From a virus: a stretch of 36,677 nt of DNA. Positions 21,739-28,550 of the stretch are shown piece by piece. Positions within the stretch are counted from its first letter, which is position 1. Each line of letters starts with the position of its first letter. Below the pieces are notes generated by a model, which saw nothing but the letters and a program-made list of their open reading frames with translations, was not told the DNA's origin and did not search any database. The position numbers and the translations under genes are program-made. The DNA is taken from IMG/VR virus record IMGVR_UViG_3300019730_000003, positions 1-36,677 of that record; one strand, 5' to 3'.

Positions 21739-23634
21739 TTATACTGTTATTCCCCCGCTGATTATTTGCTTTTTACTGCTGTGTGAAGAAAAAGAACAGC
21801 CGTGTTTATTCCACTCTTTAAAACTGTTCCAGTCAATACCATTAATCCCATAAATCGCCATAGCTGCTAGTGAGTAGTTTGCACAATCCCACGGTTCATT
21901 CCTTGTGTAAGATTTTTCCCATGACTGTTTTAATTCTCCAGCAACGATCTTTTCAACCGGGTATTCTGAACAAAATTGCCTGTAGTATTCTTCTGTAAAA
22001 CATGGCTTTTTAGGCCAGTGCAACATTTTTTCGACGTTTTCATCGTGCGATGTCATCATTAAAACCTGATTGTAGGTCAAGTCTTTTCCTTCATCAACGT
22101 TTATCTCCCTCATTTCTACGCCTGTATCGTTCTTAATCAACCCACAAACAAACATTTTCTTTTTCTTGCCGTGTGCTGTTCCGATTGTACCGCATACTGG
22201 AACGCCTTTTTCTGACATTTTTTTAACAAAATCACCTACAATTGACGGTCTGTAACCCATATCAATGCAAGAATAAAGTATTGGCTGCTCGCTACCTGCC
22301 GTGTTAGTGTATGTTTTAAGCAATAATTCTTCCAGGTCATTAAATGGAGATCCCTCTTTGCCGTATTTAATAATTGTATCGCCGCCAATAATTACATGTT
22401 CAATAAAATACCGTTGTTCAGATGGAGAATGCCCACAAATTGTAGCCTCGATTCTGGTTTTTTGTATGTCTGCACCTAGGGTTAAAATAACAGCATCTTC
22501 AGGGACATTTTTCCACGGCTCCCTTGACTTGTACAAAGCTGAATGAGTAATTTTCTTTAAGCTGTTTTGCTCGATCCAGGGGATTGCCTCTTTTGTGTTT
22601 CGAAAAGTGATTTTCTGTTTTATTCTCCCCCTAGCAGCATCACGGCAAGCGTCTAGCCAGTCGTTAACCATATTGACCCATGTGTAACCAAGGAGGGAAT
22701 AGGCGCTTGAAATATGGAAGCCATGTTTTAAACTATGGCTTGATTCAGCGGTTGCTTTCCACTCTGCAAGATCAGAGTTCATCATATCATACTTCCATGA
22801 TTCAAAGATCTTTCCTTTGCAAGCTTCACATTGTAAAAACGGCTCTGAATCGAGCTTGTAATCTTCTGTACGTTCGTAAATGATATTGGAAAACAAAATT
22901 ACTTGGGTATGGTTGCAGAACGGGCAAGGGATTTCATAATATTGCTGGTCTGTGTCTTGAAAGGCTGACCAGATCAAAGAGGATTGTTCTGATTTTGGCG
23001 ATCCCTGAACAAAGAATTTGAACCTTCCAAGCTGGCCGTTTGTTCTGTCCTTGGCTAGTTTAAAAGGGTTTCCCTCTCCAGCTTTGTTTTTTGAGCCTCC
23101 AACGTCATGCGGTAAGGCGTCTGCATCATCAATGTTTACTATCGCCGCGTCATATGCTCGGAAGTTTTTGCCAGAAACACCACCGACTGACTTGATTGCA
23201 CCACCTTTAAATTTCTTTAGTTTCTTTGTGCTGGTTCCTGACTTCTCGCGTGGATCTCTAATCTTACCTTGGAGAAACTTATTCTCATCAAGTGCCGGTT
23301 CTAATCGAAGCTTTACCCAATCCAGCGCCATGTCGTCGGATCCAAAAATATTCAAAACATGGCGCGGAAAATAGTCAATTGCAGCTTGGTTGACAATATC
23401 CAAGGTTGTGGTAAAAGCAAGTTGGACACCCTTAATTATAAAAATTTCCTGGCAAGGTGAAGTCCAAGATAGAAGTTTTAAGATCTTCCTGAGATAAGGC
23501 ACCCTTGACATTTTAAACTGACCAATGTTTTCTATCTGAAATCTTTTTTCCGCCCACTCGTCAAGGTCTAAAGTTGGGTCAGGGATACAGGCTTCTCTGA
23601 TTGAATCTTCTATTCTTGAGTAGTGTCTAATCAT
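21739..23634 (-). CDS. Terminase large subunit, lambda gpA family
   Basis: 631 residues. The N-terminal ATPase begins at about residue 20 (DLDEWAEKRFQIE), with the Walker A region KGVQLAFTTT at 68-77 and a Walker B-like VNIDDAD at 166-172. A zinc-finger-like CPFCNHTQ…CEACKGK lies near 238-275. The C-terminal RNase-H-like nuclease starts at 'VILTLGADIQKTRIE' and ends near 'EPWDCANYSLAAMAIYGING'. It cuts concatemers and pumps DNA into proheads. The usual Gly of the Walker A loop is Ala (LAFT), and the residue after the Walker B Asp is Asp rather than Glu. TAATG overlaps the upstream 55-residue gene. Confidence 0.9.
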   Translation of the reverse strand: MIRHYSRIEDSIREACIPDPTLDLDEWAEKRFQIENIGQFKMSRVPYLRKILKLLSWTSPCQEIFIIKGVQLAFTTTLDIVNQAAIDYFPRHVLNIFGSDDMALDWVKLRLEPALDENKFLQGKIRDPREKSGTSTKKLKKFKGGAIKSVGGVSGKNFRAYDAAIVNIDDADALPHDVGGSKNKAGEGNPFKLAKDRTNGQLGRFKFFVQGSPKSEQSSLIWSAFQDTDQQYYEIPCPFCNHTQVILFSNIIYERTEDYKLDSEPFLQCEACKGKIFESWKYDMMNSDLAEWKATAESSHSLKHGFHISSAYSLLGYTWVNMVNDWLDACRDAARGRIKQKITFRNTKEAIPWIEQNSLKKITHSALYKSREPWKNVPEDAVILTLGADIQKTRIEATICGHSPSEQRYFIEHVIIGGDTIIKYGKEGSPFNDLEELLLKTYTNTAGSEQPILYSCIDMGYRPSIVGDFVKKMSEKGVPVCGTIGTAHGKKKKMFVCGLIKNDTGVEMREINVDEGKDLTYNQVLMMTSHDENVEKMLHWPKKPCFTEEYYRQFCSEYPVEKIVAGELKQSWEKSYTRNEPWDCANYSLAAMAIYGINGIDWNSFKEWNKHGCSFSSHSSKKQIISGGITV

Positions 23635-23801
23635 TAAAACCTAACCAGTATTAATTCACCTTCTTTTATGTCTCTATTTGCTATAATTAAACCGTCTTTT
23701 ACCTCTGCGTCATACAGACAAACATTATTGAAATTAAACCATAGGAAAGAAGTTGCAAAAAAATAACATACAAAAGACATGATAAAAATAATTATGTGCA
23801 T
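23634..23801 (-). CDS. Small membrane protein between terminase subunits, 55 residues
   Basis: Read directly: MHIIIFIMSFVCYFFATSFL… ending …RDIKEGELILVRF. Residues 1-24 form one hydrophobic segment, so it is membrane-anchored or secreted; the last 30 residues are soluble. AGGA lies 6 bases before the ATG at 23801, one base after the small terminase stop, and the TAA overlaps the large terminase ATG. A membrane protein between terminase genes is unusual; function unknown. Confidence 0.75.
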   Translation of the reverse strand: MHIIIFIMSFVCYFFATSFLWFNFNNVCLYDAEVKDGLIIANRDIKEGELILVRF

Positions 23802-23802
23802 T

Positions 23803-24366
23803 TTAATCCTGTGGTTTAAGTTTAGGCGGTTCTTCTGGCAGGTTAGTTAATACAAACTTCAGCGCGTTGGTATAAATCATTTCAATTTCATGCGCCGTTT
23901 TCCCGGCTGCCTGATCTGATTCTGATTTTGCTACTTTTAGAACTTCGTCTCTGACAATCCGGAAATATTTAAACCAGAGGCTTTCTATTTCGTCAACGTA
24001 GACAAGCTTCCCCTCTTCTTTTTCGTTGTCGATCCTAAGCTTTCTGATTCGTTCTTTTTTTTCTGCGATAATAAGCTCGCCAATGTCGTCCGATTCTCCG
24101 TGATTGTCAAAAGATTGTTCCTGATCCTGTATCGTTGGCGGGTGATTGTTGTTTGCTGGTTTTGCGCGTGCTGGTTTAGTTCCATTAGGTTCCTTTTGTT
24201 TTGGCTCTGCTATTATCTTGCCAAGTTTTTCAAGTTTGGTGATGGATTTTTCAACATGAACAAGATCACCGATCATCACTATTGAATTTTGCTTTTTCCA
24301 ATATGCGACCGTTGACGGCCCCTTGTCGATCATCTTTCCGAACGCTCTTAAACTTGCTGTTGTCAT
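23803..24366 (-). CDS. Terminase small subunit (DNA recognition)
   Basis: 187 residues. The N-terminus looks like a winged-helix/HTH DNA-binding domain (SLRAFGKMIDKGPSTVAYWKKQNSIV), followed by a Pro/Asn/Lys-rich linker (70-90) and helical segments 'GELIIAEKKERIRKLRIDNEKEEGKLV' and 'YVDEIESLWFKYFRIVRDEVLKVAKSESDQAAG'. This resembles lambda Nu1-type small terminases with a C-terminal helix pair that contacts the large subunit. The ATG at 24366 has no obvious ribosome site. It lies directly before the large terminase module. Confidence 0.75.
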   Translation of the reverse strand: MTTASLRAFGKMIDKGPSTVAYWKKQNSIVMIGDLVHVEKSITKLEKLGKIIAEPKQKEPNGTKPARAKPANNNHPPTIQDQEQSFDNHGESDDIGELIIAEKKERIRKLRIDNEKEEGKLVYVDEIESLWFKYFRIVRDEVLKVAKSESDQAAGKTAHEIEMIYTNALKFVLTNLPEEPPKLKPQD

Positions 24367-24496
24367 GTGTTTGCGATTATTTTTGTTCAGTTTTATTGAT
24401 TGGTGTGCAAAATGTGTTCAGTTCAGTTGTGCCCAGAAGTACAGTTTTATCGGACGTTGCCCCGTAATAGGGAATTTTTTCTTTTCACAGTACCTT
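24367..24496. other. Non-coding gap before the small terminase gene; cos site candidate
   Basis: 130 bases without a gene. It contains repeated CTGAAC on the minus strand (revcomp GTTCAG at 24385-24390, 24416-24421 and 24421-24426), and a related ACTGTAC nearby. In lambda the cos site and terminase binding sites lie just upstream of the small terminase gene, and this phage has a lambda-type terminase, so the place is plausible. The nicking site itself is not visible. Confidence 0.35.
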
Positions 24497-24763
24497 TTAT
24501 CCTTTCATATCAGTGGTTTTGCTTTTCTCTTCCTTCAATAGTGCAAGATGATTTACAAAACTTAATGGTATTCTTAGCACTATGTAGCATGGCAGCCAAA
24601 CAGGAAGGGTTAATACTACCCACTTGACAATAAAGAACACTAAATAAAAAAACACCGGGACAAGCCAAGCATACAGCCACGGCTTAGAAAATACATCATA
24701 GTCATACTGAAACGCTGTCCATAATAGAGCTAAATAATTATCTATTAGCTGCTCAATATTCAT
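24497..24763 (-). CDS. Two-segment membrane protein
   Basis: 88 residues. Hydrophobic segments at about residues 27-47 (PWLYAWLVPVFFYLVFFIVKW) and 49-68 (VLTLPVWLPCYIVLRIPLSF) suggest an integral inner-membrane protein with a charged C-terminal tail (LLKEEKSKTTDMKG). AGGGGAGAA precedes the ATG. It is the last gene before the terminase block. It could be an antiholin-like or host-exclusion protein, but neither is supported by motif. Confidence 0.7.
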   Translation of the reverse strand: MNIEQLIDNYLALLWTAFQYDYDVFSKPWLYAWLVPVFFYLVFFIVKWVVLTLPVWLPCYIVLRIPLSFVNHLALLKEEKSKTTDMKG

Positions 24764-24835
24764 TTCTCCCCTTGTTTATAGTGTTTGAGGAAGATAAGGG
24801 AATCTAACCCTTGCTGTCATTAACATGCCATTGGT

Positions 24836-25105
24836 TCATGACCTACATTGTATGCCTTTATAATCAATTAATGAGCGCCCGAATTCCTGATATTCGCTCA
24901 TTATCTCAATATAGTCTCTTGTTATCTCACAGTTTAAGCAGCCTGTTTCATTGAGTACTTCTGCTGTTGCTCTGTCTGCTTTTTTAAAATCTCTTATGTA
25001 AATATTTATTAATGGCAATGATAATACAGTATCGTGTAAGGCAGCATCCCATGCGTTTTCGAAGTTTTCAGTTGTCAGCGGGTTAGGCAAGCTTATTGAT
25101 ATCAT
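24836..25105 (-). CDS. Hypothetical protein, 89 residues
   Basis: MISISLPNPLTTENFENAWD… with two Cys close together (GCLNCEITRD). I chose the ATG at 25105 because it overlaps the upstream stop as ATGA and has AGGGGTG 5 bases before it; a longer reading from 25147 lies inside the upstream gene. Mixed alpha/beta, soluble, no family recognised. Confidence 0.7.
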   Translation of the reverse strand: MISISLPNPLTTENFENAWDAALHDTVLSLPLINIYIRDFKKADRATAEVLNETGCLNCEITRDYIEIMSEYQEFGRSLIDYKGIQCRS

Positions 25106-25371
25106 GAGCACCCCTGAGACGTTCCACAAGTCCGACAAACAAAACAAGTGCCTGTCCTCATGAAATCAGTTGACCCACACACACAAGGCTGATGATCATG
25201 GCATTCAACCGGCTCAGGTTTAACGAAATAGCTGCATAACTCATACGCTGATTTTATCTGATCAACCGCCTCACTGTTTGAAAGTTCTGGCCTGTTCTTC
25301 ATCACCTGGGAGATTAGCCGCTCGTCTTTCATCATTGAATCGAGCGTATGTTTTTTTATATTGTATATCAT
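25102..25371 (-). CDS. Hypothetical protein with C-terminal zinc ribbon
   Basis: 89 residues. The C-terminal 30 residues carry four paired cysteines (CVCGSTDFMRTGTC then CRTCGTSQGCS). The pattern resembles the treble-clef/zinc-ribbon tail of class II ribonucleotide reductases, but here it stands after a short helical domain only, so it is not a reductase. GGGGG lies just before the ATG. The stop overlaps the next start. Confidence 0.7.
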   Translation of the reverse strand: MIYNIKKHTLDSMMKDERLISQVMKNRPELSNSEAVDQIKSAYELCSYFVKPEPVECHDHQPCVCGSTDFMRTGTCFVCRTCGTSQGCS

Positions 25372-25377
25372 GGCCCC

Positions 25378-25638
25378 CTATTCTGGATTTTTGCAAAGCC
25401 TTGGCAAAATCTCCTCTGATACAATCCGATCCCATTCTTCACTGCCCAAGTTTTTGCCGATTTTGATTTTTATTTCATCGTCACAAAACACATTGCCAAA
25501 CCCATCTTGAACTTCTTTTGATAGCTGGCATAGTACCGTGCTTACTTCTTGCCTGGATATTGATTCTTCTTCCGCATATTCAATGATCATATGGATTATT
25601 CTGTGCTTTAAAATGTCTTGTCTTTCTTTGTCTGTCAT
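25378..25638 (-). CDS. Hypothetical helical protein, 86 residues
   Basis: MTDKERQDILKHRIIHMIIEYAEEESISRQEVSTVLCQLSKEVQDGF… looks like two amphipathic helices followed by a short alpha/beta tail. No domain recognised. The start overlaps the upstream GpZ-like stop as ATGA, and the gene is followed 6 bases later by the zinc-ribbon gene. Confidence 0.7.
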   Translation of the reverse strand: MTDKERQDILKHRIIHMIIEYAEEESISRQEVSTVLCQLSKEVQDGFGNVFCDDEIKIKIGKNLGSEEWDRIVSEEILPRLCKNPE

Positions 25639-26216
25639 CTTCTTGACCTCAAAAATTGAAGTTTCTTTTTTTGTTTAGCTCGTTCCTCTGGAATCCATCT
25701 TGTCATTCTTTGTTTTAGTCCAGCTTCGAACGTCTGGTTTCCCTTGTATATTTGCTCGATATACCAAGGTAGAGAATGTCCTGCCAGCGTCTTGACTGAT
25801 CTTTTTGACCCTAGCTGCCTATATACAGCAACTTTCTTGCCTGAATTTTTACCGATTATTACGAAGGGTTTACTGCCTGTTGATATGCGGTCCTTCATAA
25901 CCTTTCTTCTCCCAGGAAATTCAAGATACGAAATACCCCCTTTGATCTTTCTCAGTCCTGGTTTTCCAAGTCTACGGCCTTTTATTTTCCAATCAACCTC
26001 GATCCTTGTTCTTGTTGCTTTTGATACTTTGATCCTCCTTTTTAAGCTGCCCACAGGTAGCCCGGTAACGTCCTTTATTCCTCTGGTAGTCGCCTTAACC
26101 CCTCGATCAGAAACGGCGTTTAGCGTCCTGCGGTTTAGCTCATTTTCCTCTTTTATCGCGTCATCTTTTATGCGCTTGACCTGCTTCTTTATGTCCTTTT
26201 GGTCTATGCTGATCAT
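25635..26216 (-). CDS. Minor tail protein Z-like (GpZ family)
   Basis: 193 residues, strongly basic. The sequence 'IKKQVKRIKDDA…RRTLNAVSDRGVKATTRGIKDVTGLPVGSLKRRIKV' and the later 'SYLEFPGRRKVMKDRISTGSKPFVIIGKNSGKKVAVYRQLGSKR' match prophage minor tail protein Z-type proteins, which in lambda complete the tail at the head-proximal end. I chose ATG 26216 because GAGGGAGAAA precedes it; the frame is open to 26231. It lies outside the main tail cluster, before the terminase genes, which is unusual. Confidence 0.7.
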   Translation of the reverse strand: MISIDQKDIKKQVKRIKDDAIKEENELNRRTLNAVSDRGVKATTRGIKDVTGLPVGSLKRRIKVSKATRTRIEVDWKIKGRRLGKPGLRKIKGGISYLEFPGRRKVMKDRISTGSKPFVIIGKNSGKKVAVYRQLGSKRSVKTLAGHSLPWYIEQIYKGNQTFEAGLKQRMTRWIPEERAKQKKKLQFLRSRR

Positions 26217-26379
26217 TTTCTCCCTCTTCAAATTTGCACTCTACGATCCCATTACCATAATCTATAGTACCACTGCAATCGCATTTTGTACAATTGTTGA
26301 ATGGTTCAAAACTTGTCTTTTTGCGCGGGCAATCTATTATTTTGTTTGTTCCGCATTTGTATAGTCTAAGCTCTATCAT
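26161..26379 (-). CDS. Cys-rich hypothetical protein, 72 residues
   Basis: MIELRLYKCGTNKIIDCPRK… has cysteines at about 9, 17, 30, 33, 35 and 48 (NNCTKCDCSGTI), suggesting metal binding. Its 3' end overlaps the GpZ-like gene by 56 bases, which is long for this genome, so the C-terminus may be less constrained. AGGAGAT lies about 10 bases before the ATG. Confidence 0.6.
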   Translation of the reverse strand: MIELRLYKCGTNKIIDCPRKKTSFEPFNNCTKCDCSGTIDYGNGIVECKFEEGENDQHRPKGHKEAGQAHKR

Positions 26380-26611
26380 CTGTTTTTATCTCCTGTGTTG
26401 TTAGTGCTTTGAATTTGCTGTACATCATAGCGAGCGCCTGCGCTTCTCCAGCATGTTCTTCTGATATAAGCTCACCTTGTCCAGGAAGCCATAAATCTTT
26501 AATTTTTAATGCGCTGTTTATTGCCTGTTCTAGCTCTTTCACGCGTTTTTTTAATCTGATGTTTTCGTTTACTGTTTTGGCGTGTAAGGAAATTGTAGCT
26601 TCCAAGCTCAT
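26366..26611 (-). CDS. Hypothetical coiled-coil protein, 81 residues
   Basis: MSLEATISLHAKTVNENIRLKKRVKELEQAINSALKI… has a clear coiled coil at about residues 8-36, then a short loop and a helical tail. GGGGGATAG precedes the ATG. It shares 14 bases with the next gene. Unknown function; small coiled-coil proteins of this form are frequent in phage accessory regions. Confidence 0.7.
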   Translation of the reverse strand: MSLEATISLHAKTVNENIRLKKRVKELEQAINSALKIKDLWLPGQGELISEEHAGEAQALAMMYSKFKALTTQEIKTDDRA

Positions 26612-26634
26612 CTATCCCCCGTTAACCTGTTGGT

Positions 26635-26910
26635 TTATCTTCTATTATCTGAAAATTCAATACCATCCATAATCAAGAGTCCAAGATTTATCAATGTTTT
26701 GTGACTGATAAAAATTTCTTGTCTATGAATATGGCCTTCGTCATCTTTGTGAAGCGTTTCAATGACCCAATTTTTCTCTTTGCATTCCCTAAGAGTTAAC
26801 ATTGGTGATGCCTTCCTGTTAAAAAGCTTTGTTTGTTCTGGCAGTCTTCCACCCTCGCGCTTCCAATCAAGTAATAATTCAAGCTTTTCTTTTTCTTTTT
26901 TAGTAGCCAT
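26635..26910 (-). CDS. Hypothetical protein, 91 residues
   Basis: A basic N-terminal helix (MATKKEKEKLELLLDWKREG) and a compact alpha/beta domain with 'ECKEKNWVIETLHKDDEGHIHRQEIFISHKTLINLGLLIMDG'. No family recognised. AAGGAG lies before the ATG. Soluble. Confidence 0.7.
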   Translation of the reverse strand: MATKKEKEKLELLLDWKREGGRLPEQTKLFNRKASPMLTLRECKEKNWVIETLHKDDEGHIHRQEIFISHKTLINLGLLIMDGIEFSDNRR

Positions 26911-26936
26911 CTCTCACTCCTTATCTGTTGGTTGTT

Positions 26937-27203
26937 TTAGTGCTCTGCTTCGCTTGAAGTTTCACGCTCGTTGATTAACTTTTCGAACTTTCTGTTGCGC
27001 CTTTCGGTGTTAGCCCCCTGCCATACTTTCTTGCACTCTGGGCATTTTGTGTAATCAAACCCCTTATCACCTAACATCACATCAAACTTACTACAACTCC
27101 CCCAAAGCGGCTCATGGAGATTGGGACATCTCCCACTTTTTGACTCACAAAACTCAGGATCATCCCAGATGTCAACTGTCACTTGTGCTTTTATTGTTGT
27201 CAT
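26937..27203 (-). CDS. Hypothetical protein with CPxC-type metal site
   Basis: 88 residues. Cysteines lie in two groups: FCESKSGRCPNLHEPLWGSC, and KCPECKKVW near residue 54. The pattern suggests a zinc-binding fold. The C-terminus is helical and charged. It starts 3 bases after the 55-residue zinc-ribbon gene, with AAGGAAAT upstream. Confidence 0.7.
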   Translation of the reverse strand: MTTIKAQVTVDIWDDPEFCESKSGRCPNLHEPLWGSCSKFDVMLGDKGFDYTKCPECKKVWQGANTERRNRKFEKLINERETSSEAEH

Positions 27204-27206
27204 GGC

Positions 27207-27374
27207 TTATTTCCTTAGTGAAGTCATGTAATTTGTTAAATCTTCGTTGTTGCTCCATGTGCATTCTGAGCACCATTTGTCGCCTTTTTTGTTAATAAAA
27301 AGATGTTCTCTGCAAATTGGGCATAGCTTTCTTGCTTTCTCACCTATCAGTGATTCTGTTTTTATTTTTGTCAT
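27207..27374 (-). CDS. Small zinc-ribbon protein, 55 residues
   Basis: Read directly: MTKIKTESLIGEKARKLCPI… ending …LTNYMTSLRK. Two cysteine pairs, CPIC at 18-21 and CSEC at 35-38, form a zinc ribbon. AGAGG lies about 7 bases before the ATG at 27374. It belongs to a run of small metal-binding proteins in this region. Confidence 0.7.
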   Translation of the reverse strand: MTKIKTESLIGEKARKLCPICREHLFINKKGDKWCSECTWSNNEDLTNYMTSLRK

Positions 27375-27423
27375 TGGTTGGCCTCTCTGTTGAAGATTTC
27401 AATGGCTTGATCGATTGTTGGTG

Positions 27424-27786
27424 TTAATCGACTAGTTTTTGGATTTCTATCCATGATTCAGATAGCTTTTTATCTTCTGCAATAAGTTCCTTAATTTCCT
27501 TATCACACTCTGCTATTGTTTTGAGAATCTTCATCTTTTTATCAGGGTCTTTTTCAGCGTTGAATTTCCTTGCTGCTTCATCATACCTTTTTGCTGCTGT
27601 TGATCTATTCCATTTTCCAATCATTTCATGTTGCTTCTTGATGTTCTCTTCTGATTTTATACTGTAAAGAAAGAACTTCACATCACTTAAATCTGGCTGA
27701 TTAAAGTAATGATTCGATTTAAGATAGTCAATTATCTGCTGTTTGTTAAGCATCTTTAAATGATCCCAGCTTTTCTCTTCGCTCAT
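27424..27786 (-). CDS. Hypothetical helical protein downstream of the tRNA-like RNA
   Basis: 120 residues from the ATG at 27786 (MSEEKSWDHLKMLNKQQIID), with GAGGAGAT directly upstream. The frame stays open to 27885, but that extension crosses the structured RNA and lacks a ribosome site. The N-terminal half has an SAP-like helix pattern (KMLNKQQIIDYLKSN); the C-terminal half is coiled coil (FNAEKDPDKKMKILKTIAECDKEIKELIAEDKK). Function unknown. Its ribosome site begins 8-15 bases after the encoded CCA of the tRNA-like element, so its expression could depend on that structure. Confidence 0.75.
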   Translation of the reverse strand: MSEEKSWDHLKMLNKQQIIDYLKSNHYFNQPDLSDVKFFLYSIKSEENIKKQHEMIGKWNRSTAAKRYDEAARKFNAEKDPDKKMKILKTIAECDKEIKELIAEDKKLSESWIEIQKLVD

Positions 27787-27809
27787 ATCTCCTCTATTGG
27801 TTATGTTGT

Positions 27810-27924
27810 TGGTGGAGCGGCCACTGGTTCGCACAGTGTGTGACCATTCGGAATTTAACCGCCGTGGATGATCGGTCCACGCCAACCTTGATTTAAATAC
27901 ACAAGGTCTTCAGGCACCGCTCCA
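27810..27924 (-). ncRNA. tRNA-like structured RNA with encoded CCA end
   Basis: 114 nt from GGAGCGG (27923-27917) to CCA (27812-27810). The two ends pair over 7 bp (GGAGCGG with CCGCTCC), plus a G-U pair, followed by discriminator A and CCA. Inside are: an extended arm in the D position (GCC/GGC and ACCTTG/CAAGGT, loop 11); a 5-6 bp arm with a 7-base loop CCGATCA in the anticodon position (GAU); a short CGG/CCG arm; and a T-arm CACTG-TGCGAAC-CAGTG. Deviations from a normal tRNA are length, C instead of U33, and G at T-loop position 55. An alternative pairing (TGGT-CACA with TGTG-ACCA) excludes the T-arm. It could be a degenerate tRNA, an acceptor mimic or a leader switch. Confidence 0.5.
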
Positions 27925-27939
27925 TTTTGTTATGCTGTT

Positions 27940-27960
27940 TTAGTGTTTAGCCCCGTATGG
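27940..27960. repeat. 21-base direct repeat, copy A
   Basis: Matches 28130-28150 with one mismatch (…CCCCGTaTGG against …CCCCGTgTGG). On the minus strand it ends 16 bases before the tRNA-like RNA begins. A degenerate third copy (about 11 of 13 bases of the TAGTGTTTAGCCC part) lies at 28005-28017. Confidence 0.8.
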
Positions 27961-28028
27961 CGTAATACTATAGGTTGATTGTTATCCATCTATGGTTTCT
28001 GTTGTACTGTTTAGCGCTGATGAAATTA

Positions 28029-28070
28029 GAAAAGAAGTTCCTATTATTTAGGAGGTAAACTTCTCTTTTC
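28029..28070. other. Long hairpin in the non-coding region
   Basis: GAAAAGAAGTT (28029-28039) pairs with AACTTCTCTTTTC (28058-28070) with a 2-base bulge, and an inner CCTA/TAGG pair closes a small loop. It lies between the two 21-base repeats. There is no U-tract on either side, so it is not a typical terminator. Confidence 0.6.
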
Positions 28071-28129
28071 GTGTGAAACAAAGAATACTTGATAATGTCT
28101 TCAGAAACGTTTTCCATGTTTATCTACAG

Positions 28130-28150
28130 TTAGTGTTTAGCCCCGTGTGG
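28130..28150. repeat. 21-base direct repeat, copy B
   Basis: Partner of 27940-27960, 190 bases apart. On the minus strand it lies 11 bases after the stop of the 113-residue gene (28162) and 12 bases before the ATG of the uncalled 49-codon frame. The two copies bracket the hairpin. Confidence 0.8.
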
Positions 28151-28161
28151 GACTGAACAAG

Positions 28162-28503
28162 TTAAATATAAATGCTTTCGCCAGTTTGTTGATATCCATC
28201 TGTGTCAAAATTTGGTAGCTCTGCATTTCTTGCAATTACAATGCTTTCGTTGATTTTAATCACAATGTGAAAGCTGTTATCGATGAGTTTCACGTCTGCA
28301 TCGACTGCCTGCGTATCTGTTTTAAAAATAATGCCGCTGAAATCTTCGCCGTTCCAGGTGATCTTGATAGACTCTGTGTAGTCAATTGGCCCATCGTTTG
28401 ACATCCAACCATCAACATCAAGGTGCAAAGTGCCAATTGTGATCAAACCATAAATGTCTTTTTCGATGCCGCCAATTTCTAATTTATGTCCTGTGATTTT
28501 CAT
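28162..28503 (-). CDS. Hypothetical beta-rich protein, 113 residues
   Basis: MKITGHKLEIGGIEKDIYGL… consists mostly of predicted strands (GTLHLDVDGWMSN, SFHIVIKINESIVIARNAEL). Soluble, acidic, no family recognised. It is the first gene after promoter candidate P2, with GGAGATAAGACG before the ATG, so it is likely well expressed. Confidence 0.7.
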   Translation of the reverse strand: MKITGHKLEIGGIEKDIYGLITIGTLHLDVDGWMSNDGPIDYTESIKITWNGEDFSGIIFKTDTQAVDADVKLIDNSFHIVIKINESIVIARNAELPNFDTDGYQQTGESIYI

Positions 28504-28550
28504 CGTCTTATCTCCGGTTTGGGTTAAGTTTGGTTGCTGTGTTAAATACT

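Larger units (their letters stand above)
27787..28161. other. 375-base region without a confident gene
   Basis: Holds two 21-base repeats, a strong hairpin and the tRNA-like structure, all listed separately. A 49-codon minus-strand frame (28117-27968, MENVSEDIIKYSLFHTK…) crosses the hairpin but has no ribosome site, so I do not call it. I see no clear sigma70 promoter inside. Confidence 0.7.

Noticed and set aside
24796-24812. AAGGG-TTAGATT-CCCTT on the minus strand, looking like a tRNA T-arm with an acceptor-like 3' tail
   Set aside because: No matching acceptor, D or anticodon stems can be formed at the proper distance and C56 is missing; best explained as a chance hairpin between two genes.
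27787-27885. N-terminal extension of the 120-residue gene (reading MAWTDHPRRLNSEW…)
   Set aside because: The strong ribosome site lies before the ATG at 27786; the extension crosses the tRNA-like structure and has no ribosome site.
27968-28117. 49-codon frame (MENVSEDIIKYSLFHTK…) in the non-coding region
   Set aside because: It lacks a ribosome site and spans the long hairpin; kept as a possibility but not called.
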